49,927 nucleotides of DNA from Acidimicrobiales bacterium (GCA_030748555.1 JASMLT010000006.1:1-49927), one strand, 5' to 3'. Positions 25,509 through 34,282 are shown, numbered from the stretch's first letter. Program-made: numbers and translations. Notes: generated by a model not told the origin, from the sequence alone.

Positions 25509-26474
25509 TCAACCTCCAAGAACCTGAGCTGTTGTTTCAAGTAAAGAAATCCCGCTATCTGGTTCAAATACAGGAATCATAAATTCGTCAAAACCATACA
25601 TTTCGAAAAGGTCAGCAAGCTCATCAGCGCATTCGCTCACACTTCCAGAGATAACAAAAGGTAAAACCCAATCATCAGACACATATTCAGCGGCAGCTTC
25701 AAGACCATCAGCAAGAGCACCTCGGATATTCGAAATATCCTTTTCAGAGACACCCAACTTCTCAAGCACTACTACAGGTGAGTCCACCAGCCTGTACGTC
25801 ATATGGGGCCTAACAATCTCAAGAGACTCATCGTCAGTAACGATCATCGTCGAGTAGCAAATTTTCGGATCATTACCTTCACGTTCAGCGCCCATTCGTA
25901 TCTGTTTTACGTATTCACCAAGCGAAGGTTTGAAAATAAAATCCAACATCACCCCATCTGTAAAAGCACCGCCAAGGTCAAGCATTTTAGGGCCTCGTCC
26001 AGCCAACCAGATCTCAATATCAGATCGTCCATAACCTAATTGTGCCGATTTGAAAGAGAACCCTGGTCCCTCCAAATCAACTCTTTCACCAGCAAACAAC
26101 TGTCGACAAGCAGAAATAGTTTGACGAACAGTTTCCAATGGCTTGTGACGCTGAATTCCAAGAGGGTCTAAAGTCAAACTCCCGCCCGCTCCTATTCCCA
26201 AAAAAGCACGACCGTTAGACATCTCATCAAGAGAAGCTATAGCAGCAGCAGTTTGACCCGGATGACGGGTGTAAGAATTTGTAATACCAGGACCAACAAT
26301 TAAGTTTTCCGTGGATCGCAGAATCGCTGTCATGGTTACATACACATCTCGAGTCGCTAAACCTTCGTCGTACACCCAGCAACGTTCAAAACCCAATTTC
26401 TCAGATCTGATTGCTAAATCACGCATCGAATCAACTGAAGCTTCCGGGATGAGGTTCACACTTCCTGAAATCAT
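25509..26474 (-). CDS. LLM-class oxidoreductase, subtype B
   Basis: 321 residues of the luciferase-like family. Recognisable blocks: SEKLGFERCWVYDEGLATRD, LIVGPGITNSYTRHPG, AIASLDEMSNGRAFLGIGAGG, LFAGERVDLEG and IEIWLAGRGPKMLDLGG. It is clearly paralogous to 41703-42665 (shared RCWxYDEGLxTRDV, RHPGxTAAAIASLDE, GIGAGGxLTL) and distinct from the subtype A pair. It probably uses F420H2 or FMNH2; the substrate is unknown. It lies in the leftward operon nine bases after yqeC and one base before the M15 peptidase. Confidence 0.9.
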   Translation of the reverse strand: MISGSVNLIPEASVDSMRDLAIRSEKLGFERCWVYDEGLATRDVYVTMTAILRSTENLIVGPGITNSYTRHPGQTAAAIASLDEMSNGRAFLGIGAGGSLTLDPLGIQRHKPLETVRQTISACRQLFAGERVDLEGPGFSFKSAQLGYGRSDIEIWLAGRGPKMLDLGGAFTDGVMLDFIFKPSLGEYVKQIRMGAEREGNDPKICYSTMIVTDDESLEIVRPHMTYRLVDSPVVVLEKLGVSEKDISNIRGALADGLEAAAEYVSDDWVLPFVISGSVSECADELADLFEMYGFDEFMIPVFEPDSGISLLETTAQVLGG

Positions 26475-26483
26475 CTAAGAAAT

Positions 26484-27221
26484 CTACCCTCCGTTGTTAT
26501 TTGCAACTAGAGAAATTTCAACTTCTGAGTCAAAATTCTGAAGTTCTTCTACTAGCCGTTCAACAAGGCCTCGGTTTTCACGTGAAACTTTCGTAATGGC
26601 TATAACAAAACGCATCTCAGGTTCCAAACCTTTTTTAGAGCCATTCGAGTCGAGTAAAAGAACTGCGGCTCTTTCAGGTGTGAGTCTTTCATACGGGGAA
26701 CAATCAACAAGAGCTGCCACTCTTAAAGGTCTATGACACTGATCTTCAATGACTCTATCAATAGCGTCAGCCCCGATGACTGCAATAACAGTTGTGGCAC
26801 CTAAAGGTAAAACAGGTTCGTAAGGAGCAGGGGCCTTAGCGGGATGTTGTCTGGCACCATCTGCTTCAACGATCACCCTGGTCGCTTCGGGTAACCAGCT
26901 TTCGGGCAGTGAAGGGTCGACTCCGAAAGCTTTTTCGCCATCGACACGATCCCAGATCAGAAGAGGAGAGCTCTCACCTAAAGCGATAGAAAGCTCTTTT
27001 TTGGAAGGTCGAATGAGCAAGTTTGCTCCTCCAACCTGGTCACTTCCCATTTTCGTAGTAGTAGTTAGCACCGTGCCTCCACCGTGAAGCTCTCCAAGAG
27101 ACGAAAGAAGAGTTGATTTACCTCCACCTCCGACCAGGGCAACTATCTCACCCTCTTTTATTTCTAGACTTTCGACAGCTTGACTAACCTCTAAAGGCTC
27201 GATTTGCTTTTTCCTAACCAT
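26484..27221 (-). CDS. yqeC: YqeC, selenium-dependent hydroxylase accessory protein
   Basis: 245 residues. The P-loop VGGGGKSTLL (30-39), TTTTKMG at about 53, the acidic VEADGARQHPAKAP and the VIGADAIDR block match YqeC, an NTP-binding accessory protein of selenium-dependent molybdenum hydroxylase systems. Its exact step is not established; it is thought to help put selenium on the cofactor. Its first 31 bases overlap the yqeB gene and the ATG at 27221 has a GGAAGC site some ten bases upstream. No selenophosphate synthetase gene (selD) is seen in the window. Confidence 0.9.
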   Translation of the reverse strand: MVRKKQIEPLEVSQAVESLEIKEGEIVALVGGGGKSTLLSSLGELHGGGTVLTTTTKMGSDQVGGANLLIRPSKKELSIALGESSPLLIWDRVDGEKAFGVDPSLPESWLPEATRVIVEADGARQHPAKAPAPYEPVLPLGATTVIAVIGADAIDRVIEDQCHRPLRVAALVDCSPYERLTPERAAVLLLDSNGSKKGLEPEMRFVIAITKVSRENRGLVERLVEELQNFDSEVEISLVANNNGG

Positions 27222-27994
27222 TCGATCACAGCTTCCGTTACTCCATTACCAACTGCTAGAGCCTTGTCAGAAACTTTTCTTACATCAACCTCCACACCTC
27301 TCGGGTCGATATCTCCAATTTTCATACCAGCCTCTAACAGTGTGCCTTCATTTATCATTCCACGAATCATCCCGCTAGTTCCAGCGACTACGTCATCACC
27401 GCCCACAGAGCCAAGCAGTTCATCTTTTTCGACTAGATCCCCAATTTCCTTAATCCAGCAGATTTCACCATTAGAAGGAGAGCGCAACAGGCGTTCACTC
27501 GTAAGCCCTCCGACTTCACCAGGGACCCCAGTGTCTTCCTCAGCGCAACCATCCCAAATTACTTTCCCCATGTTGGGCCCACGCATAGTTTCGACAACTG
27601 CATGACAGTCCCTGCCGGCAAAGAAACCAGGTCCAAGAGCAACAACTAGGGCGGCATCACCAATTTTCGTATCCATGGGCTTTTTTTGCATTCTGGCATC
27701 GACAATCACAGAAATTGGAAAAGTTGGAAGAGAGTCGCTGATAATAACGGGAACAACTTCAGTAGATGAAAGGTCGTTGATAGTTGATAGGTCATCAACT
27801 CTTTCACCTGTGATTTCCTCTATTCTTATTTTTTTGTCAAGAATCGCTGATGAAAGCGAAACCTTTCTTCTTACCGCCAAAGGATTCTTTAAATCGCATA
27901 CGGCTACAGGCATTCCCATTCTTTTCAATTGGAGGGCGGCACCAGTTCCCAGATCACCACCTCCACGAATTAAACAGAGGGAATCAGAAATCAC
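27191..27994 (-). CDS. yqeB: YqeB, selenium-dependent molybdenum hydroxylase system protein
   Basis: 267 residues. IRGGGDLGTGAALQLKRMG (9-27) begins a Rossmann-like fold, followed by PLAVRRKVSLSSAI and, in the middle, ALGPGFFAGRDCHAVVETMRG and GVPGEVGGLTSERLLRSP. These are the hallmark blocks of YqeB (EF2563-type), a protein found almost only with selenium-dependent molybdenum hydroxylases. A biotinyl-like fold may form the second half (IKEIGDLVEKDELLG). It is flanked by xdhC two bases upstream and yqeC overlapping downstream, so all three accessory proteins are made together. Biochemical function is unknown. Confidence 0.92.
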   Translation of the reverse strand: MISDSLCLIRGGGDLGTGAALQLKRMGMPVAVCDLKNPLAVRRKVSLSSAILDKKIRIEEITGERVDDLSTINDLSSTEVVPVIISDSLPTFPISVIVDARMQKKPMDTKIGDAALVVALGPGFFAGRDCHAVVETMRGPNMGKVIWDGCAEEDTGVPGEVGGLTSERLLRSPSNGEICWIKEIGDLVEKDELLGSVGGDDVVAGTSGMIRGMINEGTLLEAGMKIGDIDPRGVEVDVRKVSDKALAVGNGVTEAVIEWLGKSKSSL

Positions 27995-27996
27995 AG

Positions 27997-28800
27997 TTAG
28001 CTGTTGCCAGCATTATCTTGTTCGATGATTTGAGACAGGATAGAAAGAGCTATTTCTTGAGGGGTTTCGGCACTTAAATCCAAACCTATAGGAGAAGTAA
28101 CCCTTGATAGGTCTTCCTCAGAAATGCCAGCTGATTCAAGTGAAGAACGAGTTGTTTTCCATCGTTTAGAACTTCCCATCACGCCAATTGACTTTGCATC
28201 AGTGGAAAGAATATGAGGAAGATTTTGGATATCTAATTCAGCATTACGAGTGACAGCTACTACATGATCGCGATCTGTTAAATCGACCCGCTTCAAAGCT
28301 TCTTCAATCGAACCGGTGATAACAAGATCCGCCCCAGCTACATCTTCAGCGACTCCCTCACGATCATCTGTAGCGATGACATGATAACCCAACCAGCTGG
28401 CAAGTTCCGCTACAGCTCGTCCAACATGGCCGCACCCTATGATCAGAATTTTAGAATTAGGCATATAAGTCTCCAAATGAATAGTAACCGCACCGCCACA
28501 AACACCTGGGTCTCCGGCAACAGGATCAACTAGTTCATAGTTCAACAGAAGTGAGGCGCCGTCGTCCATGCAGGCACAAGCTTCCTTTATTACCCGTGCT
28601 TCCATCTCCCCACCACCTATAGTTCCAATCTGGTGAGAGTCCGAGAGTATTAACATTTTTGCCCCAGAGTGTCGAGGTACAGATCGAGAAGTTTCTACAA
28701 CTGTTGCGAGCACAACAGTATTTCCATTATCAACGAGACTATTAAGTTCGTTCATAATCTGGGTTTCGCTTATACCTTTACTAAGATTTTTTTTACCCAT
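27997..28800 (-). CDS. xdhC: XdhC/CoxI-family molybdenum cofactor maturation protein
   Basis: 267 residues from ATG 28800, which overlaps the preceding gene by eight bases. The frame continues upstream to 28878 but that part lies in the amidohydrolase gene. The N-terminal XdhC_CoxI domain has VVLATVVETSRSVPRHSGAKM and IGTIGGGEMEARV; the C-terminal Rossmann domain has ILIIGCGHVGRAVAELASWLG and ends with MGSSKRWKTTRSSL and SPIGLDLSAETPQEIA. XdhC binds the molybdenum cofactor, has it sulfurated and inserts it into xanthine-dehydrogenase-family enzymes. It would serve one or more of the three hydroxylases in this window. Confidence 0.93.
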   Translation of the reverse strand: MGKKNLSKGISETQIMNELNSLVDNGNTVVLATVVETSRSVPRHSGAKMLILSDSHQIGTIGGGEMEARVIKEACACMDDGASLLLNYELVDPVAGDPGVCGGAVTIHLETYMPNSKILIIGCGHVGRAVAELASWLGYHVIATDDREGVAEDVAGADLVITGSIEEALKRVDLTDRDHVVAVTRNAELDIQNLPHILSTDAKSIGVMGSSKRWKTTRSSLESAGISEEDLSRVTSPIGLDLSAETPQEIALSILSQIIEQDNAGNS

Positions 28801-30124
28801 CCTCACCCCAAAGGCGTCTGGCTTGCTTATGAAGAATGTCCCTCTGATCGTCAAGATCAACTCCAAGAACTTCTCCACTTCTCACTCTCCACTCTCCAGC
28901 AACCATCACAGAATCGACATGATGACCGGAGCGATGAAGTATCACCTGCTCGATTAGGTTTTCCGTGCTTAAGGGGGTTGGAAAGTGTGCGTCAACTAAT
29001 TGAAGGTCTGCGACGAAACCTGATTTCAACGCACCAACATTCTCCAGACCCAGGGTCTCAGCCCCCAGAAGAGTCGCCATTCCAAAAACTTGGTCAGCTT
29101 TCATCGTTCCAGGGTCTTGAAGGCGCGCTTTGTGGATAAGAAAAGCGCCACGCATCACCTCAAACATATCATTTATGTACCCGTCGCTTCCCAGAGAGAT
29201 AGGTACATCTTGTTCGAGCAGTTCGGGGATAGGAGCTATTCCACCTCCAACTTCACAGTTTGATAAAGGCATGTGGACGCAACGCGTTCCACCAGACGAA
29301 ATTAATTCAATTTCCTTTTTGGATAGGTGAACACACTGTGAAGCTAGGAATTGTGAACCATTTATTCCGAGTTTTTCATAATGTTCGAAAGTTCGATGTC
29401 CGTAAGTTTTTTCACACCACTCTCCCTCGTAAACCCCTTCATTGCAATGAGCATGAAAGAGAACATTGTTTTCCTCAGCTAGTTCGAACGCCTCCCGAAG
29501 AAAGTCATCGGAGCAAGTAAATGTTGTATGAACGCTCATGAATCCAGCTACAAGATCTTCCGCGGCATTTGTTTTAATCAAGCTAATGTTTTCGTCAAGT
29601 CCTTTCTGAGCAATTTCGCGACCTGACCGTTCATTGGCTTCAAAACTGAGCAAAGCCCTAAGCCCGCGATTTTCTATGATTTCCTTTTCGAGTAAGAGAG
29701 ATTCGGGAAGCGATTGAGGTGCTTCCAAAATGTCGCAAAAAGTTGTTGTTCCAGTTAATAACATTTCGCTACACAACCAGTCAGTTGCAGCAGAAATCAT
29801 TTCATGGTCAATCCTGTCCTCGACCAAAGGCCACCAAAACTTTTCCAGAAAAGACCAGAAATCTGAAGGAGCAGATTCTAAAGGTATGCCATGTGCTAAA
29901 ACTCCGTACATATGAACATGCCCATTAACGAAACCAGGCATTAGCACTTTTCCTTCAGCTAATAAGATTTCGTCTTCTGAAAACTTGGTTTCCAGTTCTT
30001 CGTTTGGTGCAACAGTGTGAATTTTCCCATCGCATACACGCACGCCCCAGTTTTGTTTAGGTTCTTCTGAAGGTTCAGAAATCAACCAATCAGGTTGAAT
30101 TACGAGACCGCCCTTTGAGGGCAT
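28793..30124 (-). CDS. Amidohydrolase (deaminase/chlorohydrolase group)
   Basis: 443 residues, full-length metal-dependent hydrolase of the MtaD/TrzN/guanine-deaminase-like group. Landmarks: VLMPGFVNGHVHMYGVLAHG with the two first His ligands, the HTTFTCSDDFL segment, FHAHCNEGVYEGEW, SQCVHLSKKEIEL, HMPLSNCEVGGGIAPIPELL, SLGSDGYINDMFEVMRG with the metal Asp, and the C-terminal GALKSGFVADLQLVD. It probably deaminates or dechlorinates/deaminates an N-heterocycle. It lies between the large hydroxylase, two bases upstream, and xdhC, which overlaps its end. It is a different branch from the 8-oxoguanine deaminase-like enzyme and the one at 34283. Confidence 0.88.
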   Translation of the reverse strand: MPSKGGLVIQPDWLISEPSEEPKQNWGVRVCDGKIHTVAPNEELETKFSEDEILLAEGKVLMPGFVNGHVHMYGVLAHGIPLESAPSDFWSFLEKFWWPLVEDRIDHEMISAATDWLCSEMLLTGTTTFCDILEAPQSLPESLLLEKEIIENRGLRALLSFEANERSGREIAQKGLDENISLIKTNAAEDLVAGFMSVHTTFTCSDDFLREAFELAEENNVLFHAHCNEGVYEGEWCEKTYGHRTFEHYEKLGINGSQFLASQCVHLSKKEIELISSGGTRCVHMPLSNCEVGGGIAPIPELLEQDVPISLGSDGYINDMFEVMRGAFLIHKARLQDPGTMKADQVFGMATLLGAETLGLENVGALKSGFVADLQLVDAHFPTPLSTENLIEQVILHRSGHHVDSVMVAGEWRVRSGEVLGVDLDDQRDILHKQARRLWGEDG

Positions 30125-30126
30125 TG

Positions 30127-33048
30127 CTAGTCTCCTTTAAGCGCTCGATGTACGCGCTCAGGTGTAAAAGGAAGTTCGTCTATCCGGACTCCGGTAGCGT
30201 TAAGGATCGCATTTCTTATAGCAGGAGCCACTCCGTCTTTAGGTATCTCAGCAACTGCTTTTGCTCCGAAGGGCCCACTATCTTCCATTGTCTGGACTAG
30301 AAACACTTCAGTTTTGGGCATTTCATCTGCCCTGTAAATGCGGTAAGGGCCAAATGAAGGATTGACCATAGTTCCTTTATCATCGAGAACAATCTCCTCG
30401 CAGTGTGCATACCCCAAGGCCTGAAGCATCCCACCCTCCACTTGACCACTTGCTGTTACAGGATTAATGGCTACGCCACAGTCCACTGCCATAATCATTT
30501 TTATTACTTCAATCTGGCCCGTTTCGGTATCAATTTCGATTTCAACAAATTGTGCTGCAAAAGGAGGAGGGCAGTCAGGAGATACATGCGATCCGGTTCC
30601 CATAATTTGTTCTTGTTCATTCAGATGTAAGGAATCTAAAGCGATTTCTTCAAGACTGACGGAGCGGCCATCAGGCGCCCAAGCTCGCTTGTCACGCAAT
30701 TCAATGGAACAAGGAATTTCTATATCAAGCAACATTGCTGCGCGTTCTTTGAGTCTTTTACGTACAGCATCCGCTGCTTTTTTCGCCGCTGCACCAGAAA
30801 TATAAGTAGTACTTGAAGCGTAGGCACCAGTATCGAAAGGTGTGACGTCCGTATCTGAAGAGTAAACCCTTATATCTTCTAGAGGCACGCCAAGAACTTC
30901 TGCAGCTATTTGTCCAAGGACAGTGTCAGCCCCCGTGCCGAGATCTGTAGCACCGACGAGCATATTAAATGAACCATCGTCGTTTAATTTTATGCTGCAG
31001 CCTCCCATATCCAGGAACGGAATTGATGTTCCATGCATGCAGAATGCAAACCCAAGTCCTCTTCTGATATGTGGTCGGTCAGCAGGATTTTTCCAAGACT
31101 CGTCATGCCTGCGATGCCAACCAATTGCGCGACTTCCTTGAGCGACGCACTCTTCGATTCCATTCGACATGACTTTCGGATACTCATCGAGTTCTTCCTC
31201 TGTTGTTCCCTGCTCACCCAAGTGCGGAGCAATATTCATTTCATCTCCGACTTTCACCCAATTCTGTCTCCTGAATTCAATCGGGTCTATCCCCAAATCG
31301 AGTGCAATGTCTTCCATATGGGCTTCCAAGCCGAAGAGGGCTTGAGGGGCTCCGTATCCTCTATATGCTCCGGGCACGGGAATATTCGTGTACATGACGT
31401 CACAATCAAAACGTTTGTTGTCACAGTTGTATGAGGAAAGACCTCTAAGTCCGGCAACTGTCTGCACGGTGTATCCATGAGTCCCATAAGGTCCTGTGTT
31501 ACCTACCAGTTTCAGCTCTTGAGCAACAAGATTTCCCTCTGAGTCAACGCCTGTCCTGTAAGTGAGTGTTTGTGGGTGCCGAGTTCTGCTTGCATAGAAT
31601 TCTTCAGCTCTGGTCAACTCAAGTTGGACTGGTTTTCTGGTAGCTATAGCCAAGTGTGCGACAATATCTTCAATAAGCATTTCTTGTTTAGCGCCAAAAC
31701 CACCACCAATTCGCGGTTTGATAATTCTGACATCTTTAATATCCATACCAACTAATGGGGCAAGCATGCGACGGGTATGGAATGGTACCTGCGTGGCTGT
31801 TCTTACTACTAAACGTTGGTCGCTGTCGAGCCAAGCCGTCGAAATGTGAGGTTCTATAGGTGCCGGTTGAACTTGATGCACCCTGAAAGTTTGTTCATAA
31901 GTATGGTCAGCATTTTTTAGAGCGGAATCCACATCACCGCGTTCAGCGAATATTTGATGAACTAGGTTTCGGTCTCTGTCAGCTATATCTACGGTGTCAA
32001 CTTCATCATGAATCACTGGGGCATCAGGTTTACCGGCTTCTAATTCATCAAAGACTGCGGGCAAGATTTCGTATTCAACCTTTATAAGGCTGCAAGCTTC
32101 TTCAGCTATCTCCGGAGTCTCAGCTGCTACTGCAGCTACGCGATCACCTACATGTCTTACTTTGTTATCAAAACTCACTTGGTCGTGAGGTTTAGGATTT
32201 GGATAGGACTGTCCTCCTGAAGCGTATTTGACCCTGTTCACGTTCTCGTGGTGTACAACTGCATGAACACCTGAGAGGGCAAGCGCTTCTGAATCATCTA
32301 TTGAGACAATCCTTGCATGGGCGTGTGGACTTCGAAGAACCTTTGCATGGAGTAGGCCTCGAATGTCAAAATCGGCGGTAAAGGCTGGGTTGCCTTTCAC
32401 TAGGCGAACTGCATCTACTTTGACTTCTGGTTTCCCTACTACTGAAGTTGAGGGAACTTCTGAAGAAGGAATCAATCTTGGGATAGCATCTGAAGCTTCA
32501 GGAGGGGAATCGTTTGGATCCACCTCCACAGGGTTGGTTCCATCAGTCATCGGCTTGAGGATTAATGGTCTAAACGGTTCTGGTTCCTCTCCGCGAAGAA
32601 CTGCTGCAGCCTGTTGGACTGCTGCTACAGGTTTAACGTATGCGGTTTCTCTATCTAGAATCCCCGAAAGCATGTCGCGTATTTCAAATTCAGTTGGATC
32701 AGGTGTTTCTTTCAATAGTTGCAGAGTGCCAAGAATCATTGCACCGACTGAATAGCCAGATTGCATAGCACCAGTTGCCGCAAAAGCAGCTTGAACAGGG
32801 TGGAGGGAAGAGTCTGTATTTAGAGATTCAAGTGTTACAACTGAATGCCCGCTTGCTTGGGCTGCAAGGATTACTTCGCTACTGGCGAGCCGACCATCGA
32901 AAAGAACAGCTGAAGCTCCGGTTTCCCCAGATGAAGAACCAAAGCGGACGCTCGACATGCCTTCACGTCTAAGAACCATCAATAAGGTTTCGTGAGCCTC
33001 ACATTCGATTACCGTCTCTTGACCGTTAAGTTCAATGTTGATCTGCAT
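30127..33048 (-). CDS. Large molybdenum hydroxylase with a cysteine-less [2Fe-2S]-like N-terminal domain
   Basis: 973 residues. The molybdopterin part (about 205-973) looks functional: GGGFGAKQEM, PGAYRGYGAPQALFG, GATDLGTGADTVLGQ and the catalytic-base block FGAKAVAEIPKDG. The first 155 residues align throughout with a [2Fe-2S] subunit (LNGQETVIE, TGASAVLFDGRLASSEV, GAMQSGYSVGAMILG, IRDMLSGILDRETAY). However, each of the eight cluster ligands is replaced: Ser38, Thr43, Ser46, Glu58, Ser97, Ser100, Asp132 and Glu134. The domain is in frame, without stops and well conserved in fold, so it is not a decayed gene. It overlaps the FAD subunit gene by one base. How electrons leave molybdenum here is unexplained. 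Confidence 0.9.
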   Translation of the reverse strand: MQINIELNGQETVIECEAHETLLMVLRREGMSSVRFGSSSGETGASAVLFDGRLASSEVILAAQASGHSVVTLESLNTDSSLHPVQAAFAATGAMQSGYSVGAMILGTLQLLKETPDPTEFEIRDMLSGILDRETAYVKPVAAVQQAAAVLRGEEPEPFRPLILKPMTDGTNPVEVDPNDSPPEASDAIPRLIPSSEVPSTSVVGKPEVKVDAVRLVKGNPAFTADFDIRGLLHAKVLRSPHAHARIVSIDDSEALALSGVHAVVHHENVNRVKYASGGQSYPNPKPHDQVSFDNKVRHVGDRVAAVAAETPEIAEEACSLIKVEYEILPAVFDELEAGKPDAPVIHDEVDTVDIADRDRNLVHQIFAERGDVDSALKNADHTYEQTFRVHQVQPAPIEPHISTAWLDSDQRLVVRTATQVPFHTRRMLAPLVGMDIKDVRIIKPRIGGGFGAKQEMLIEDIVAHLAIATRKPVQLELTRAEEFYASRTRHPQTLTYRTGVDSEGNLVAQELKLVGNTGPYGTHGYTVQTVAGLRGLSSYNCDNKRFDCDVMYTNIPVPGAYRGYGAPQALFGLEAHMEDIALDLGIDPIEFRRQNWVKVGDEMNIAPHLGEQGTTEEELDEYPKVMSNGIEECVAQGSRAIGWHRRHDESWKNPADRPHIRRGLGFAFCMHGTSIPFLDMGGCSIKLNDDGSFNMLVGATDLGTGADTVLGQIAAEVLGVPLEDIRVYSSDTDVTPFDTGAYASSTTYISGAAAKKAADAVRKRLKERAAMLLDIEIPCSIELRDKRAWAPDGRSVSLEEIALDSLHLNEQEQIMGTGSHVSPDCPPPFAAQFVEIEIDTETGQIEVIKMIMAVDCGVAINPVTASGQVEGGMLQALGYAHCEEIVLDDKGTMVNPSFGPYRIYRADEMPKTEVFLVQTMEDSGPFGAKAVAEIPKDGVAPAIRNAILNATGVRIDELPFTPERVHRALKGD

Positions 33049-33791
33049 TATTTCCCACCGTTAAGCAAATCAAGGGCTCGTGAAGCAAGAATTTTCACTA
33101 GATGCATTCTGTATTCCGAATCTCCGCGAAAATCACTAGAAGGTTGCAATGAAACTGTCGGATTCTCTGAATCCACAAGAACCGGAGTTGAAGCGACTCC
33201 TGTAACAGCCATCCGGTCACCACCAGAGCAACGTCTTGCAGTAACCGAAACAATAGGTGTATCAGCCGGAGTTCTTCCGGTTGCTTCCATTACGCATTCC
33301 CCATCGGTGTCTAAATCGATTGACATGATTAATTCTGACGCTAGACCCTCTGGTTTAATTAGAACTTCTTGAAGAGGAATACTTAACTCCCCATCAGAAG
33401 AGTTTAAAATCGTGATTTCAGCATCGTGAACTAAGAGACTTGCGATTAATTGACTATCAGAATCACCACTAGCCACTGTTCCTCCGATAGTTGCCAAGGT
33501 TCTTAGGGTGCTCGGCAACTCAGAGCGTGAAGATCGTCGGATTGAATCAGGACAATCGGAATTTTTCATTATTTCATCGAGTGTCACCATGGAACCTATT
33601 GTCAATTTCCCGTTTGAACGTTTGATTCCTTTTAGAGGGAGCCCTTGAAGGTCTACAAAATGAAGCGGTTCGTTATCTTCACTAGTGTTTAAGAGAGTTC
33701 CCCCGGCTAACGGAACGTGTTTGTCTAGAGAGAGAAGACTTAGTGCTTCTTCAAGATTTCCAGGTCTCTGGTATGAGATTATTTTGGTCAT
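33048..33791 (-). CDS. Short FAD subunit partner of the cysteine-less hydroxylase
   Basis: 247 residues of the FAD_binding_5/CO_deh_flav_C type, about 35 shorter than the subunit at 13001. Motifs are altered but visible: LAGGTLLNTS at 28-37 (LAGGTDL normally) and TIGGTVASGDSDSQ at 101-114 (TIGGNLA normally). The C-terminal domain is present (IVSVTARRCSGGDRMAVTGV). FAD binding is plausible but not certain. It is first in the leftward operon and its stop overlaps the start of the large hydroxylase gene. The loss of the Fe-S ligands in its partner makes its own electron-transfer role questionable. Confidence 0.85.
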   Translation of the reverse strand: MTKIISYQRPGNLEEALSLLSLDKHVPLAGGTLLNTSEDNEPLHFVDLQGLPLKGIKRSNGKLTIGSMVTLDEIMKNSDCPDSIRRSSRSELPSTLRTLATIGGTVASGDSDSQLIASLLVHDAEITILNSSDGELSIPLQEVLIKPEGLASELIMSIDLDTDGECVMEATGRTPADTPIVSVTARRCSGGDRMAVTGVASTPVLVDSENPTVSLQPSSDFRGDSEYRMHLVKILASRALDLLNGGK

Positions 33792-33938
33792 TAAATCTAG
33801 TTCCGATTCTCAAATATAAATTTTACTCCAATTACTCCAAGAAGAAAATTATCAGGAACTTAACGGTTCTCAACGTCAAAAGACCTAAGGTGAATCACAG
33901 AAAGCCAGATTCAGCCAATTAATAGCAGAAAGGCAGAG

Positions 33939-34271
33939 ATGTCAGTCGTAAAGATTAATGCAATAACTGTCCCAAAAGACCTGGGAGATGAAGTAGCTCG
34001 ACGTTTTGCAGGAAGAATAAAAGCAGTGGATGGAAGACAAGGATTTCAAGGTTTTGAATTAATGCGGCCTACAGACGACCGCGAAACATGGTTAGTAGTC
34101 ACACGATGGGATACTGAAGAAGATTTTTTAGCTTGGGTACAGTCACCAGATTTCGCAGAGGGACACCGTTCAGCTATGGAAGCTGCAAACGAACATCCAG
34201 AACCTCTGCCATTAACAGCCGAGCTTTGGTCATATATTGTCGAATTGCAAGCAGACGGTTCCACTGGCTAA
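33939..34271 (+). CDS. MhuD-like heme-degrading monooxygenase
   Basis: 110 residues of the antibiotic-biosynthesis-monooxygenase fold, strikingly like mycobacterial MhuD: VVKINAITVP at the start, ARRFAGR, GFQGFELMRP, VVTRWDTEEDFLAW and GHRS. The residues needed for heme binding and cleavage in MhuD (Asn7, Trp66 and a His at 75) are met here by Asn7, Trp66 and His76. The enzyme opens heme to release iron. It is a single gene pointing right between two leftward units, with about 150 bases upstream and 11 downstream. Homology over the whole length gives good confidence in the family; activity is inferred. Confidence 0.85.
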   Translation: MSVVKINAITVPKDLGDEVARRFAGRIKAVDGRQGFQGFELMRPTDDRETWLVVTRWDTEEDFLAWVQSPDFAEGHRSAMEAANEHPEPLPLTAELWSYIVELQADGSTG

Positions 34272-34282
34272 CAGCAGTGAAT

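Noticed and set aside
25508-25567. N-terminal extension of the M15 peptidase
   Set aside because: It overlaps the preceding LLM gene, while ATG 25507 has a perfect GGAGG five bases upstream.
30403-31434. Several open frames on the plus strand inside the large hydroxylase gene
   Set aside because: They lie opposite a gene with strong family evidence, show no recognisable domain and have composition typical of antisense frames.
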